Below are positions 15,936 to 24,363 of a stretch of 44,365 bases of DNA, piece after piece (position 1 is the first letter of the stretch; each line of letters starts with the position of its first letter). The notes below the pieces were generated by a model. The model was not told the DNA's origin. It did not search any database and saw only the letters and a list, made by a program, of their open reading frames with translations. Both the position numbers and the translations under genes were made by a program. This stretch comes from a virus, in IMG/VR virus record IMGVR_UViG_3300036785_000423, positions 1 to 44,365 of that record, one strand, 5' to 3'.

Positions 15936-18900
15936 ATGGCAGTTCAAGACCTGAACACTGGCGACGCTCTCTGGGCGCCGTTCAGCCCGGTCACCGTGCC
16001 GCCCGGCACGGACTTTCGCCAGCCGCATCAATACGGCTTTCTGTGGGTGCCGGCGACCGCGACGACGCAAGGCTATATGGAGTGGTATTTCGATCGCGTG
16101 AAGATCGGCAAGCGTGTCAGCTGGGATCTCTTCAATCCGGCATTGCCACCCCCTCCTGTAGCGGGCTCATCGGCATTCAGTGTTCTGGATACCAGACACA
16201 TAGCGCTGATCCTCGGTAACGGCGATCCCAACAATCTGGTGACGGTTTCGGCCGTTCAGGTTTGGCAATTGACGGCCGCCAACAATATTACAGACGCGCC
16301 GGTGGTGGTACATGCCCCAAGCCCTGATAACACCACCGTCCAGGCTGGCGGCGGCACCATCTGGGATGCTGGCGGGCACGCATGGACCATTGTGGCCGGC
16401 GTTGCGACGAGGGACGGCGTGGCGGACACTTCCACCTCGAACGTCAACATGCTGCTGTGGTGGGGCGGCGGCCTCTATTACGTCACCAACGCCGCAACAT
16501 GGCGCGTCCTGGTGGCCTTCGGGAACTGGATAGCGACGACCGATCCAAGGGTATTGCCGCCTGCTGCCACGGACATCTCTCTCAGCAACAACACCATCGC
16601 TGCGGGCTCGCCGAGCGGCACAGTTGTCGGCGCTATCGGAGTGACCACGACAGGGACATTCGCCGGGTCCCTGGCGCTATCCGGCACTGATGCCACAAAA
16701 TTCCAAGTCCAGACCAACACCGGCCCCGCACCGTCATTTGACAGCGAGTTTTCTGCTCCACAGCCCTGGATGGCCCATAACGTCTATCAGGCCGGTGATC
16801 CGTGGTCATGGTGCAGTGACGCTTTCCTCCAGGGCGGCCTGGTTCTGCCGGACTTGAAAACGTGGTGGCTGAATCCGACCAATCCCAACACGCAGATGGC
16901 AGGAGTCTATACACTCGCCAACGGCATGCTCAACATGGGCATCCTGCCAAATCCTGGCGGTGCTATCGGTAATTACATCAACAATCAGGCTGGTCAGACG
17001 GTCGACTATGTCGGCGGCATCATCAGCACGCAGCACGCTTTCCGTCCACTATACGGATATTTCGAGTGCTCGGTAGCAATGGACAGGGTTCCTGGGGCTG
17101 GATGCCATGCCGAGATCGAGGATTACCCGGGCCATGACTGGTCGTCGGAGATTGATCTGGAAATCTGGACTGACGGAAGCAACGTCATGCACGCTGCCTT
17201 CGATTATTCCGGATGGGATTCCAATGGTTTCTGGCTCAACAAGGTTTACGAAATCACGACGGCTCAAGGCTTCGACGGGACGGTCCAGCACACCTATGGA
17301 TGGGATTGGCAGTCCGACAAGATCACCTACTATATGGACGACCATCAAGTCGCGCAGGTCAACACGCCGACCGACGGCACATTCAACAACTCGATGTTTT
17401 ACTATTTCCAGACCGCCGCCAGCATGTCCACGGGCGAGAGCGGGTTCGGGGTTTATCCCGACAAGGCTGGCCCTGTTCCCTATGCTCACATCAAGTATCT
17501 GAAATATTGGCCTAGCAAGCCAGCCGCGGGAAGTGGCGGCGGAACAAATCTGATCACCAGTGGTGTGCTCGGGGCCGGCACGGACAATATCAACATCGTG
17601 GCCTCCGCTTCTGGAAAGTCGTCATTCAGCAAGCCGTTTGCCATTACAGTTCAGAGCGCGGCTGCACTGGGGCAGCTCGCATCGTTTGGTGCCAGCGCTT
17701 CGTCTTCGACCTCGATACTGGCCACCTTTGGGTTGCCAACGACTGGCACCATCGACCATGGCGGCGTGCTCGTCCAATACAAGCGCAATGCGGATTCAAC
17801 GTGGCTCGATGGGGTGCGAGGACTTGTCGCCACCATGTCCGGCGGGACCATCACCGATACGCAGGGCAAGACCTGGTCGATCAATGCCGGCGCTCAGATC
17901 GTCTGCAATTCCAATGTAGATATCAACACGGCCAACGCGACCGTCGTTGTTCTCATGCCGGATGGCACCGCATGGCACGTAAACGCCAGCGGGCAGTGGT
18001 ACAGCAAGCCGACGTCGAATGGTTTGTCTTCTGGCGGATGGACAGGTCCGATCGCGTCGCCGTTCACAACGGCCTTTACCATCAGCGGATTGACGGCGAC
18101 CGTGGCTTACAATGTCCGTGGCTACGCCTACAATTCGTCTGGCAATGGTGCGATGTCCAATGTGGTCAATGTTACGACTTCCGCATCGGTGGCCGGCTTT
18201 ACCGTAACGCAAGCCAATGGCATTCGAGACAGCGCCGGCAATCGGTGGGAACTGCGCGGGTATAACTGCTGGTGGGGCGAGTTCAACAACATTAAGGCCA
18301 ACTTGTACTCGAAATTCCCCGGCGCAAATCTCGTGCGTGTGGTGTGCGGTAGGGACACTACCGTAGGCAACATCAGCGGCATGATCAATGAATTGACCGC
18401 GAGGCATGTGATCTGCTTCATCGACTTTCACGATTCGGTCGATGGCAACACGGTCGGGTGGTATCAGACGATGTGCGCCGCGTTCAAGAATAATCCGTAT
18501 TGCTTTATGGAAACGCCAAACGAACCCGGCTCAAATGTTTCTGGAGACCAGATTACAATCATCAACGCGCTGCGTGCTGGAGGGTGGACCAACCCGATCG
18601 GCCTAGAACTACAGTTGGGCTATCAGTTTGACAATATCGGGCCGACCATGGCGTCAATCTCCCAAAATAACCAGATTTTCCTCTGTCCGCATAATTATGG
18701 TGATTGGTGGAACAACAACATGCAGAACAGCGCCAACGCCACTGGTCTATACAGCGTCGTTGACGAGTTCGGCGACGCGATGGATGGTGTCACTATCGAT
18801 GGAAATGGGCCGGATTGCGTGCGGCACATCATTCAGAGCCAACAGAATCACGAATGCGGGGCTGCCGTCTGGTCCGCGACAAACGGCTATCATCAGGGGG

Positions 18901-19760
18901 ACAACCTATTCCTCGACCCGCAGGGGAATACAATCGCCAGCATGGGGCAGATCATGCTCGACATGGGGTGGCTATCCGATGCTGGCGGCATAACGCCGCC
19001 GCCGCCGCCTCCCCCATCAGGTGGATCTGCGCCAGTAGGGTCTGTGTTCTGGGACAATTTCCCCGGCACATCGATCGACACTTCCAAATGGAACCGCGGG
19101 TACTTCTGGCGGCCTGACGGCGGCGGCGGAAGTTCAGGTTGGGACGTCGGCGAGAATCAGATCGGGCCGCACCCTGAATTGGATGTGTTCCCGGTCTCCG
19201 GCAATCAGGTGCAGGTGCAGGTCAAGCCGTCGCCGAACACGTCACTGTCCGGCGGCAATCCGTGGCTCACCGGAAACCTGAATACGCACAAGTCATGCGC
19301 TCGGACGTATGGCTACTGGGAGGTCGACGCCAAGCTCGCGAGAAACCAAGGGCTTCTGAACGCAATCTGGCTGTGGTCTATGGACGAGACCAATTGGCCC
19401 AGCGAGGAAATCGACATTACAGAGACGGCAAGTTCTAGCTGGCCGAATACGATGCGCAGCAATGTGCATGTCCCTGGCGGGGAGAACGTACAGAATCATG
19501 ACAACGGACGGCTAAGCGACGCATTTCATAAGTATGGCGTGGATTGGCAACCCGACACGATCTCATTCTACTTCGATCGAGTGATGTTTAGCTCGGCGCC
19601 GACACCAGCTGCGGTCAAGGGTCCGATGTATCTGATCATTTCGAACTATGTGAATGCCGGTGGCGAGTGGTGGGGAGGCTCCACCGTGCAGGGGGGCGAT
19701 TCCTGGCCTGATGGGATCACCGTTCGGGAAGTCACAGTCTGGCCCACCAGGCCGTTCTGA
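15936..19760 (+). CDS. Giant tail spike with three glycanase domains (GH16, GH5, GH16)
   Basis: The 1274 residues hold, in order: a jelly-roll half homologous to the preceding spike (1-117); a surface module (129-208); a short beta domain; GH16-like domain 1 (about 270-535) with EIDLE (E405, D407, E409); a fibronectin-III-like region (about 575-750) with another surface-module-like insert; a GH5-like TIM barrel (about 755-1015) with TPNEP (acid/base E863) and VVDEFGD (nucleophile E944); a Pro linker; and GH16-like domain 2 (about 1030-1274) with EIDITE (E1158, D1160, E1163). All key residues are present. GH5 enzymes include endo-beta-1,4-glucanases and GH16 includes beta-1,3-glucanases, so a mixed or cellulose-like beta-glucan is a reasonable target. 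AAGGA precedes the ATG. Confidence 0.8.
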   Translation: MAVQDLNTGDALWAPFSPVTVPPGTDFRQPHQYGFLWVPATATTQGYMEWYFDRVKIGKRVSWDLFNPALPPPPVAGSSAFSVLDTRHIALILGNGDPNNLVTVSAVQVWQLTAANNITDAPVVVHAPSPDNTTVQAGGGTIWDAGGHAWTIVAGVATRDGVADTSTSNVNMLLWWGGGLYYVTNAATWRVLVAFGNWIATTDPRVLPPAATDISLSNNTIAAGSPSGTVVGAIGVTTTGTFAGSLALSGTDATKFQVQTNTGPAPSFDSEFSAPQPWMAHNVYQAGDPWSWCSDAFLQGGLVLPDLKTWWLNPTNPNTQMAGVYTLANGMLNMGILPNPGGAIGNYINNQAGQTVDYVGGIISTQHAFRPLYGYFECSVAMDRVPGAGCHAEIEDYPGHDWSSEIDLEIWTDGSNVMHAAFDYSGWDSNGFWLNKVYEITTAQGFDGTVQHTYGWDWQSDKITYYMDDHQVAQVNTPTDGTFNNSMFYYFQTAASMSTGESGFGVYPDKAGPVPYAHIKYLKYWPSKPAAGSGGGTNLITSGVLGAGTDNINIVASASGKSSFSKPFAITVQSAAALGQLASFGASASSSTSILATFGLPTTGTIDHGGVLVQYKRNADSTWLDGVRGLVATMSGGTITDTQGKTWSINAGAQIVCNSNVDINTANATVVVLMPDGTAWHVNASGQWYSKPTSNGLSSGGWTGPIASPFTTAFTISGLTATVAYNVRGYAYNSSGNGAMSNVVNVTTSASVAGFTVTQANGIRDSAGNRWELRGYNCWWGEFNNIKANLYSKFPGANLVRVVCGRDTTVGNISGMINELTARHVICFIDFHDSVDGNTVGWYQTMCAAFKNNPYCFMETPNEPGSNVSGDQITIINALRAGGWTNPIGLELQLGYQFDNIGPTMASISQNNQIFLCPHNYGDWWNNNMQNSANATGLYSVVDEFGDAMDGVTIDGNGPDCVRHIIQSQQNHECGAAVWSATNGYHQGDNLFLDPQGNTIASMGQIMLDMGWLSDAGGITPPPPPPPSGGSAPVGSVFWDNFPGTSIDTSKWNRGYFWRPDGGGGSSGWDVGENQIGPHPELDVFPVSGNQVQVQVKPSPNTSLSGGNPWLTGNLNTHKSCARTYGYWEVDAKLARNQGLLNAIWLWSMDETNWPSEEIDITETASSSWPNTMRSNVHVPGGENVQNHDNGRLSDAFHKYGVDWQPDTISFYFDRVMFSSAPTPAAVKGPMYLIISNYVNAGGEWWGGSTVQGGDSWPDGITVREVTVWPTRPF
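16320..16560 (+). repeat. Tail-spike surface module, copy 3
   Basis: The block encodes SPDNTT..., IWDAGGHAWTIVAGVATRDG and TTDPR. It is closely related in DNA and protein to the copy at 12879-13122. Confidence 0.8.
17853..18045 (+). repeat. Tail-spike surface module, diverged copy 4
   Basis: The spacing of D-x-x-G-x-x-W-x-I-x-A-G, then an NATVVVLMPDG strand and a W-x-V-N-x-S-G-Q-W-Y end, matches the other copies although identity is low. It lies inside the fibronectin-III-like region before the GH5 domain. Confidence 0.5.
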
Positions 19761-19778
19761 TGATCCAGGTGTCCCAGT

Positions 19779-20372
19779 ATGGAGGACCCTGACCCAGCCC
19801 GGTCCGAGCGGTCTTCCGTAACGCTCGAACGGATCGCGATCGGCATTCTGGCCGTGGCACTGGGCGGCATATTCTGGTGGGGCGAGCGCGGCAATCAGAT
19901 CAGCATCAACACCGAGCACCTGGCGGCGCTCGATACAAGCCAGGCGGCGTTGCGCGCTCAGCTTTCCGACATGGTCTCGGTCGACACCTCACTGAAGAGC
20001 GACCTGGCAAACGCCAAGCGGGAACTGGTCGACCTCCGGGCCGCGCATGAAAGCGAGATGGCAAGTCTCGGGAAGGTCGATGCAAACTTGCAGGACAAGT
20101 TGCAGCGAATCATTGACCAGGGCACGCCGGTCACGCGCGTGCTGCGCGGCGACGTGGACAGGCTGGTGCGCGACATCGACGAGCTACATGTGCTGCGGGA
20201 TGTCGGGGTCCGGCAATGGCTGGAGATGGCCCAGCGCCAAGCCAAGCTAGAGGCAGATATGGAGACGACGAAGGACCGCGCGGCCAAGCTGAGGCTAGAC
20301 CTCAACGAGCACACCAAGACCGATCTCGACCTGATGCGCGATCGGATGAACAATATGGAGCGAGCAAAATGA
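19779..20372 (+). CDS. Membrane-anchored coiled-coil protein of lysis region
   Basis: This is a 197-residue protein with one transmembrane segment (about residues 18-36, IAIGILAVALGGIFWWGE). A long charged helical region follows (residues 45-195), with heptads such as RELVDLRAAHESEMASLGK. Topology and shape fit an inner-membrane spanin (Rz-like) or another envelope-spanning late protein; it is longer than many Rz proteins and has no signal peptide. It follows the last spike and overlaps the next small membrane protein by ATGA. Confidence 0.6.
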   Translation: MEDPDPARSERSSVTLERIAIGILAVALGGIFWWGERGNQISINTEHLAALDTSQAALRAQLSDMVSVDTSLKSDLANAKRELVDLRAAHESEMASLGKVDANLQDKLQRIIDQGTPVTRVLRGDVDRLVRDIDELHVLRDVGVRQWLEMAQRQAKLEADMETTKDRAAKLRLDLNEHTKTDLDLMRDRMNNMERAK

Positions 20373-20587
20373 GTGCCACCACGACCAGCCTTCCGACAGC
20401 GCAACAGCCGGCGCTACACGTCGACAACATCCTGGCCCATCCTGGCAGTACCTGGGCCGGCGTCGGGCTGATCGCAATGACGGTCGGCCAAGCGATGGTG
20501 CAGCAGGGCATGCCGACCACGGCCGGCGGCTGGATCGCGTTCCTGCTGCCGATCGCGATGGGCGTCGGGGGGATGTTGGGGAAGTAG
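20369..20587 (+). CDS. Small holin-like membrane protein
   Basis: This is a 72-residue protein with two apolar helices (about residues 28-45, WAGVGLIAMTVGQAMV, and 52-70, GGWIAFLLPIAMGVGGML) separated by a short turn. This is the usual build of class II holins, which form lesions in the inner membrane at lysis. The start is fixed by the ATGA overlap. It ends 4 nt before the end of the converging recT gene, leaving no room for a terminator. The holin role is inferred from topology and position. Confidence 0.6.
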   Translation: MSATTTSLPTAQQPALHVDNILAHPGSTWAGVGLIAMTVGQAMVQQGMPTTAGGWIAFLLPIAMGVGGMLGK

Positions 20588-20591
20588 GCAC

Positions 20592-21806
20592 TCACCCACC
20601 CCCTGCCCGCAGCACTGCCCGTCGTGCATCGGCGGCTTCAACAATCGACCGCGCCAGCTCTGGGCGTTTGGCTCTGTCGGCAGCAACCATGAGGCCCGTG
20701 ACCGTCAAGGAATCCGCGTACTTGTTCAGCGCTTGAAGCGTCCGGGCATCGTCCAACGACCGTATGCACTCCGCCACCTGCTGCGCCAGCGTGTCCGGCG
20801 GCGTGGCGAGTTCGTCCGGGATCACGCCGCCCAATGTGGGGTCGTTCTCGATCGGCGCGTCGGGCGCCCATCCGCTCTCGCCAAACTGCTCGGCCACGTC
20901 GCGCCGGATGTCGGAGAGCCGGGCCGTCACGGCATCGGTGATCTCCTTCTTGGCCCAGTCAGGAGCGTCTGCCTGGACTTTCCGGTAGTCGTCGGTGCGC
21001 GCGAGGCTGTCCAGTTCCTCCTCGGTGTTCGCGTCCTTCACCTCGATCTTGATGGCGTCGAGCACATTTCGTAGAGTCCGTCTATGGCCGTTGCCGTTGG
21101 GCGGCGTGGCGGCAGGTGTGGATGCCGGTGGCGGCGTGGCGATCGGTTTGTCGGTGCCAACTGTCTCCGCAACCTCTGCGTCGTCCGTGCCAGCCTCTCC
21201 GTCAATCGTCTTGCCGTCGAACTTGTCAATCTCCTTATTCACGTCGCGCCCGAACTCCTCTGGGCTGTAGACGCCCAGCATGACGGCAGGTGTCCAGCGT
21301 CGTGCCCATGCGCGGGCACCAGAGTAGACCAACTGCTGATCAGGCTGTTTCTTCCACCATTCATTGCCGGTTCGCACGTCGGCCAGTTTGATGGGGATAA
21401 TGCGTGGCGCGTTCTCGCCTCGACGTTTGGCAGATACCGTAACCGTTCGGTTATCCCCTTCGCCAGTGAACTGATAGTCGAGATGTCCCTCGATCACGCC
21501 GGATGTCTCGACGGCGGCGGCAACCAGTTTGCCCTCGTACATCAGCTTGCCCTTGATACTCGACGTGCATTGCGCGACGGCGAACGGCGACATGCGCCAG
21601 CGCATTGCTTGCTCGACGATCATAAAGCAGGTCCCGATGTCACCCTGAAGGTGCTCAGGAAGCGCCCTTGCCGCAGCCATAAGCTTCGCCAGACGCACAG
21701 CATCGTCCATGTTCTGCGGCATGAGACCAATGCCCATCGGTTCATGTAGACGTGGAGCGATTGTGGTTATTTCATTCATTTGCTTGTCGCGGATGGCTTG
21801 GCTCAT
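20592..21806 (-). CDS. recT: RecT-family single-strand annealing protein
   Basis: Residues 15-210 match the RecT/Bet-type annealing family: EHLQGDIGTCFMIVEQAMRW, SPFAVAQCTSSIKGKLMYEG, AVETSGVIEG, and the WARRWTPAVMLGVYSPEEF segment. The protein anneals complementary single strands in phage recombination. At 404 residues it is longer than typical RecT (about 270-330); the extra C-terminal part after residue 225 starts with a Pro/Ala linker and holds a helical region that may bind partners. The start ATG overlaps the upstream stop. A Gp157-family gene two positions upstream is a common neighbour. No dedicated lambda-Exo or YqaJ exonuclease was seen nearby. Confidence 0.85.
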   Translation of the reverse strand: MSQAIRDKQMNEITTIAPRLHEPMGIGLMPQNMDDAVRLAKLMAAARALPEHLQGDIGTCFMIVEQAMRWRMSPFAVAQCTSSIKGKLMYEGKLVAAAVETSGVIEGHLDYQFTGEGDNRTVTVSAKRRGENAPRIIPIKLADVRTGNEWWKKQPDQQLVYSGARAWARRWTPAVMLGVYSPEEFGRDVNKEIDKFDGKTIDGEAGTDDAEVAETVGTDKPIATPPPASTPAATPPNGNGHRRTLRNVLDAIKIEVKDANTEEELDSLARTDDYRKVQADAPDWAKKEITDAVTARLSDIRRDVAEQFGESGWAPDAPIENDPTLGGVIPDELATPPDTLAQQVAECIRSLDDARTLQALNKYADSLTVTGLMVAADRAKRPELARSIVEAADARRAVLRAGGG

Positions 21807-21976
21807 GGATCGTGGCTTTCAGTTGGTGGTTGGGTGATTGGGTGAGCAGCTGCGCCGCGGCATAGGGAAACGAGGAAATAACCAAACTCGATATCAAGAG
21901 GCGTAGGGCCGTCCCAACCAACGGCACGCAACTCGGCTTCTAGTTTCGCTATAGCCCGCTTGGATGGCCTAGCCAT
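21803..21976 (-). CDS. Small protein between Gp157 and RecT genes
   Basis: This is a 57-residue gene (MARPSKRAIAKLEAELRA...) whose ATG overlaps the Gp157-family stop by 1 nt and whose TGA overlaps the recT ATG. Coupling at both ends supports it despite its size. It has a basic helical N-terminus and a Pro/Thr tail. Function unknown. Confidence 0.65.
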   Translation of the reverse strand: MARPSKRAIAKLEAELRAVGWDGPTPLDIEFGYFLVSLCRGAAAHPITQPPTESHDP

Positions 21977-22512
21977 CAGCGAGTTTTCAAGATGAGGCGC
22001 GGCGCGGGGTTGGAGAGCGTGGCCCCATTGACCTGCTCTCCGGCCTTCAGCGCGTTGCCAATAGCTGAAAGGATCGGCGTTTTCGTGATGCGGACGTATT
22101 GGTCCTGGAGCGCTTCCTCATCCGTGAGGATGACCTTCACCGGACCTTGGCCGATGCTGGCGGTATAGGTCGGTCGCTCGATCGGCCGCTTGATGTCGAG
22201 GGCGGAAATCATGTCGAACACGACCCCACGCAACTGCTCATTGCGCCGCTTGAACCGTGCCTCGCGCTCGGCCAGTTCGGTGGCGCGCACATGGGCGATC
22301 TCCGCCATGTCGGCGGCGTGAATGGCTGCGGCCACCAAGCGGTCGAGCACCGCGAACGGGTCGCCTTCGGCCTCGCCCTCGATTGAATCGAGCAGCAGCC
22401 TTTCGTCTTCCGTGATGTCGGGTGCTTCCGCGAGCAGCCGCGCCTTGGCTTGCAGCAGCGCTGACATCGCCTGCTGCACCGCATAGGCACTCGGGGCGCG
22501 CGTGCCGCTCAT
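21976..22512 (-). CDS. Siphovirus Gp157-family protein
   Basis: The 178 residues match the Gp157 layout: a long helical N-terminal half (ARLLAEAPDITEDERLLLDSI, REARFKRRNEQLRGVVFDMI), then IERPTYTASIGQGPVKVIL and a C-terminal ALKAGEQVNGATLSN segment. The family was described from streptococcal phages and lies in recombination operons next to annealing proteins; its biochemical role is not settled. The start region (CCACACAATGAGCG) is shared with another candidate start at 23251. Confidence 0.75.
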   Translation of the reverse strand: MSGTRAPSAYAVQQAMSALLQAKARLLAEAPDITEDERLLLDSIEGEAEGDPFAVLDRLVAAAIHAADMAEIAHVRATELAEREARFKRRNEQLRGVVFDMISALDIKRPIERPTYTASIGQGPVKVILTDEEALQDQYVRITKTPILSAIGNALKAGEQVNGATLSNPAPRLILKTR

Positions 22513-22787
22513 TGTGTGGGTTCCTGGAGGCTGTGTATATTCCGTATGTCGAGCTCAGGGACCGGACTGGCGCCCGTTTCCTGCTGGGTGCCGCGCCGCT
22601 TCCGCGCCTGGCGCTGGCGGGGCTCGGCTGGTGCCTTGCCGCACAACATCTCCAGCGTGTCCCGGATGATTTCGGCGCGCATCTCCTGAAACGCGATGTC
22701 GCGCTCTGTGTCGGCGAGATCCTGGCGCAGCTTCTCGATCGTCGTCTGTGCGGCGGCCAGCAGAGCGCCGTCGTTCTCGGTCAGCAT
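22509..22787 (-). CDS. Small coiled-coil early protein
   Basis: The protein has a helical coiled-coil middle (TTIEKLRQDLADTERDIAF) and a basic segment (RQRQARKRRG) near the C-terminus. ATG 22787 has GGAG 8 nt upstream and is preferred to the GTG at 22796. It overlaps the Gp157-family gene by ATGA. It could be a chaperone-like partner of the annealing module, but no family was recognised. Confidence 0.6.
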   Translation of the reverse strand: MLTENDGALLAAAQTTIEKLRQDLADTERDIAFQEMRAEIIRDTLEMLCGKAPAEPRQRQARKRRGTQQETGASPVPELDIRNIHSLQEPTQ

Positions 22788-23428
22788 TTCGTCCACTCCG
22801 AAAGTTCGGTTGTCTTCACCAGGTCGAGCGCGTCCCGCACGTCGGCCGCCAACTTGCCCGGCAGATGCGGATACGCCTCGCGCGCCGCTTCATCGAGCCG
22901 GCGGTAGGCCACGACCAGCATCGTAAGTCGCTCGACCTCGCGGCGCTGCTCGCCATTCCGGAGCGCGAGCAGCTTGCATAGCCTGGCATCGTTGCTTTTC
23001 TGCCCATCGAGGTCGGCGAGCGGTCCATAAGGCCGCCGCTTGCGCTCTTCCTTGATCGCCGCCGCGGTCCATACGCGATGTGCCTCCGGGCATCCGCCGG
23101 GGCCATAAGGCGCCAAGCTGGACAGACAGATCGGCGCGCATTGACTGGTTCCGACCGAACGGCATGCTACCAGTTGCTCGACGGTAGCCTTGGGCGTTGC
23201 GTCTTCGGGCTCGCCGTCCAGCGCGGCCAGCGAGATCGGTGTGTCGCTCATTGTGTGGTTTCCCGTGTAGGAGACGCCGAAGTCGTGGGCGCGCGTGTGC
23301 AACCCTGTGGCGCGGGCTGCGCGCATCCGCGCCCGCTGGCACTCGACGCACTGGCCTTGCTTGTAGCGCTCGCGGCAGCCGCATTGGCGACAGCGCCAGA
23401 TGGCGGGGTCAATGCGGGGGCGGCTCAT
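22781..23428 (-). CDS. Zinc-ribbon early protein (215 aa)
   Basis: The N-terminus is a Cys-rich zinc ribbon (CRQCGCRERYKQGQCVECQ, residues 13-31). The remainder includes a Cys-containing loop (ACRSVGTSQCAPICLSSLAP) and a helical C-terminal half. ATG 23428 is supported by an ATGA overlap with the upstream gene. A second start at 23251, lying in a CCACACAATGAGCG context also found at 22512, would give a 156-residue form without the zinc ribbon. Two products from one frame are possible. Function unknown. Confidence 0.55.
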   Translation of the reverse strand: MSRPRIDPAIWRCRQCGCRERYKQGQCVECQRARMRAARATGLHTRAHDFGVSYTGNHTMSDTPISLAALDGEPEDATPKATVEQLVACRSVGTSQCAPICLSSLAPYGPGGCPEAHRVWTAAAIKEERKRRPYGPLADLDGQKSNDARLCKLLALRNGEQRREVERLTMLVVAYRRLDEAAREAYPHLPGKLAADVRDALDLVKTTELSEWTKC

Positions 23429-23652
23429 GGCTGCGTGGCCTTCGCGCCTTCTCTGGGGCAGGCTCTGCATGCCATGCGGCGCGGCCTGTCGAGGAATGTT
23501 GGAGATGGCACGCCAACGCCCAGGTTGATGCTGTGGCCGCACGCTAGGATCGCCCGCGCGACCAAGGGGAATAGGTCTCGGCTCGGCCCGTCGTTTGGTT
23601 GGGTTTCGATGCGGACAACCAGGGGGCGACGCTGACGGATCATGCGGCTCAT
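23425..23652 (-). CDS. Small Cys-containing early protein
   Basis: This is a 75-residue basic protein with two Cys groups (ACGHSINLG and CRACPREG) that could bind one zinc. ATGA overlaps link it to genes on both sides. No family was recognised. Confidence 0.6.
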   Translation of the reverse strand: MSRMIRQRRPLVVRIETQPNDGPSRDLFPLVARAILACGHSINLGVGVPSPTFLDRPRRMACRACPREGAKATQP

Positions 23653-23930
23653 GGCTCCGTGGCCTTTGCGATGGCGGCCCGGGCGGCTGCCAGCCGGTGA
23701 TTCTGTTTGACAGCGCCGCGCTGCGGCTCTGCCAGTGTCGGGATGAGGAGATCCACGAGCCCGACGAGTCCTTGCAGCGCGTCGAGCATATCCGGCCCGG
23801 CGGCCATGAGCAGGGCATTCGCAAGCAACTGACCGTAGGTGGTGGGATGGCTTGCGGTTCCGACTTTGACGCCATCAGCAATGATCCAGCGCCCGACGGA
23901 CTTCCACGGACCAGGTGTATGCTCGCTCAT
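23649..23930 (-). CDS. HTPGPW-type small phage protein
   Basis: The 93-residue product begins MSEHTPGPWKSVGRWIIADG, an opening seen in many small conserved early proteins of Gram-negative phages, and continues with a helical region (LLANALLMAAGPDMLDALQG). The start at 23930 overlaps the upstream stop by ATGA. The family's role is unknown. Confidence 0.7.
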   Translation of the reverse strand: MSEHTPGPWKSVGRWIIADGVKVGTASHPTTYGQLLANALLMAAGPDMLDALQGLVGLVDLLIPTLAEPQRGAVKQNHRLAAARAAIAKATEP

Positions 23931-24145
23931 CCCCGCTGCTCCCGCACCAGCTCGTTGAACCACGCCGTGGCTGCCCAGCGCGCCTGCTTGGCGGCGCGAA
24001 GCTGGGCCCGGGCATAGCGGCGCGCCCAGGCGCGGTCGGGGCCGTGCGCGGCCTGCCAGGCGTCGCGGGCGGTGTCCCACTCGGCCCAGGCCGCCGTGGC
24101 GCGGTCGTTGGCGGACCAGTAGCGGAGCTGCGCGGGGGTGGTCAT
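23927..24145 (-). CDS. Small Ala/Trp/Arg-rich early protein
   Basis: This is a 72-residue helical protein with many Trp (AWAEWDTARDAWQAAHGPDRAW) and Arg. ATGA overlaps occur at both ends. No family was recognised. Confidence 0.6.
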   Translation of the reverse strand: MTTPAQLRYWSANDRATAAWAEWDTARDAWQAAHGPDRAWARRYARAQLRAAKQARWAATAWFNELVREQRG

Positions 24146-24363
24146 GCCGAGCCATCCTGTCGAACCGGCGGATCAGGTGTCGGCATCCAATGCGATGGGT
24201 TTTTGACTTCGCGCCAAATAGGCTCCTGGTCGATGCTTTCGTATGACCAATAGAGCCATTGGCACAGATGGAAGTGGCAATCGGCATAGCGCCGATCGTC
24301 AGCCCATAGGTCCACATCTCGCCCATCATCCGGCGCAGTGTCGATCGGTTGCCAGTCAGTCAT
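24142..24363 (-). CDS. DUF551-like protein
   Basis: The 73 residues show the DUF551 pattern: WQPIDTAPDDGRDVDLW near the start and HWMPTPDPP near the end. This is a widespread small early phage family of unknown function. The gene overlaps its upstream neighbour by 8 nt and the downstream one by ATGA. Confidence 0.8.
   Translation of the reverse strand: MTDWQPIDTAPDDGRDVDLWADDRRYADCHFHLCQWLYWSYESIDQEPIWREVKNPSHWMPTPDPPVRQDGSA

Noticed and set aside
10115-19760. A diversity-generating retroelement acting on the spikes
   Set aside because: The podoviral layout invites the idea, but no reverse transcriptase or template/variable repeat pair with adenine-biased change was seen.
20580-20600. A terminator between the converging holin-like and recT genes
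   Set aside because: Only 4 nt separate the stop codons and the G-rich/C-rich runs do not form a clean stem with a U-tract.
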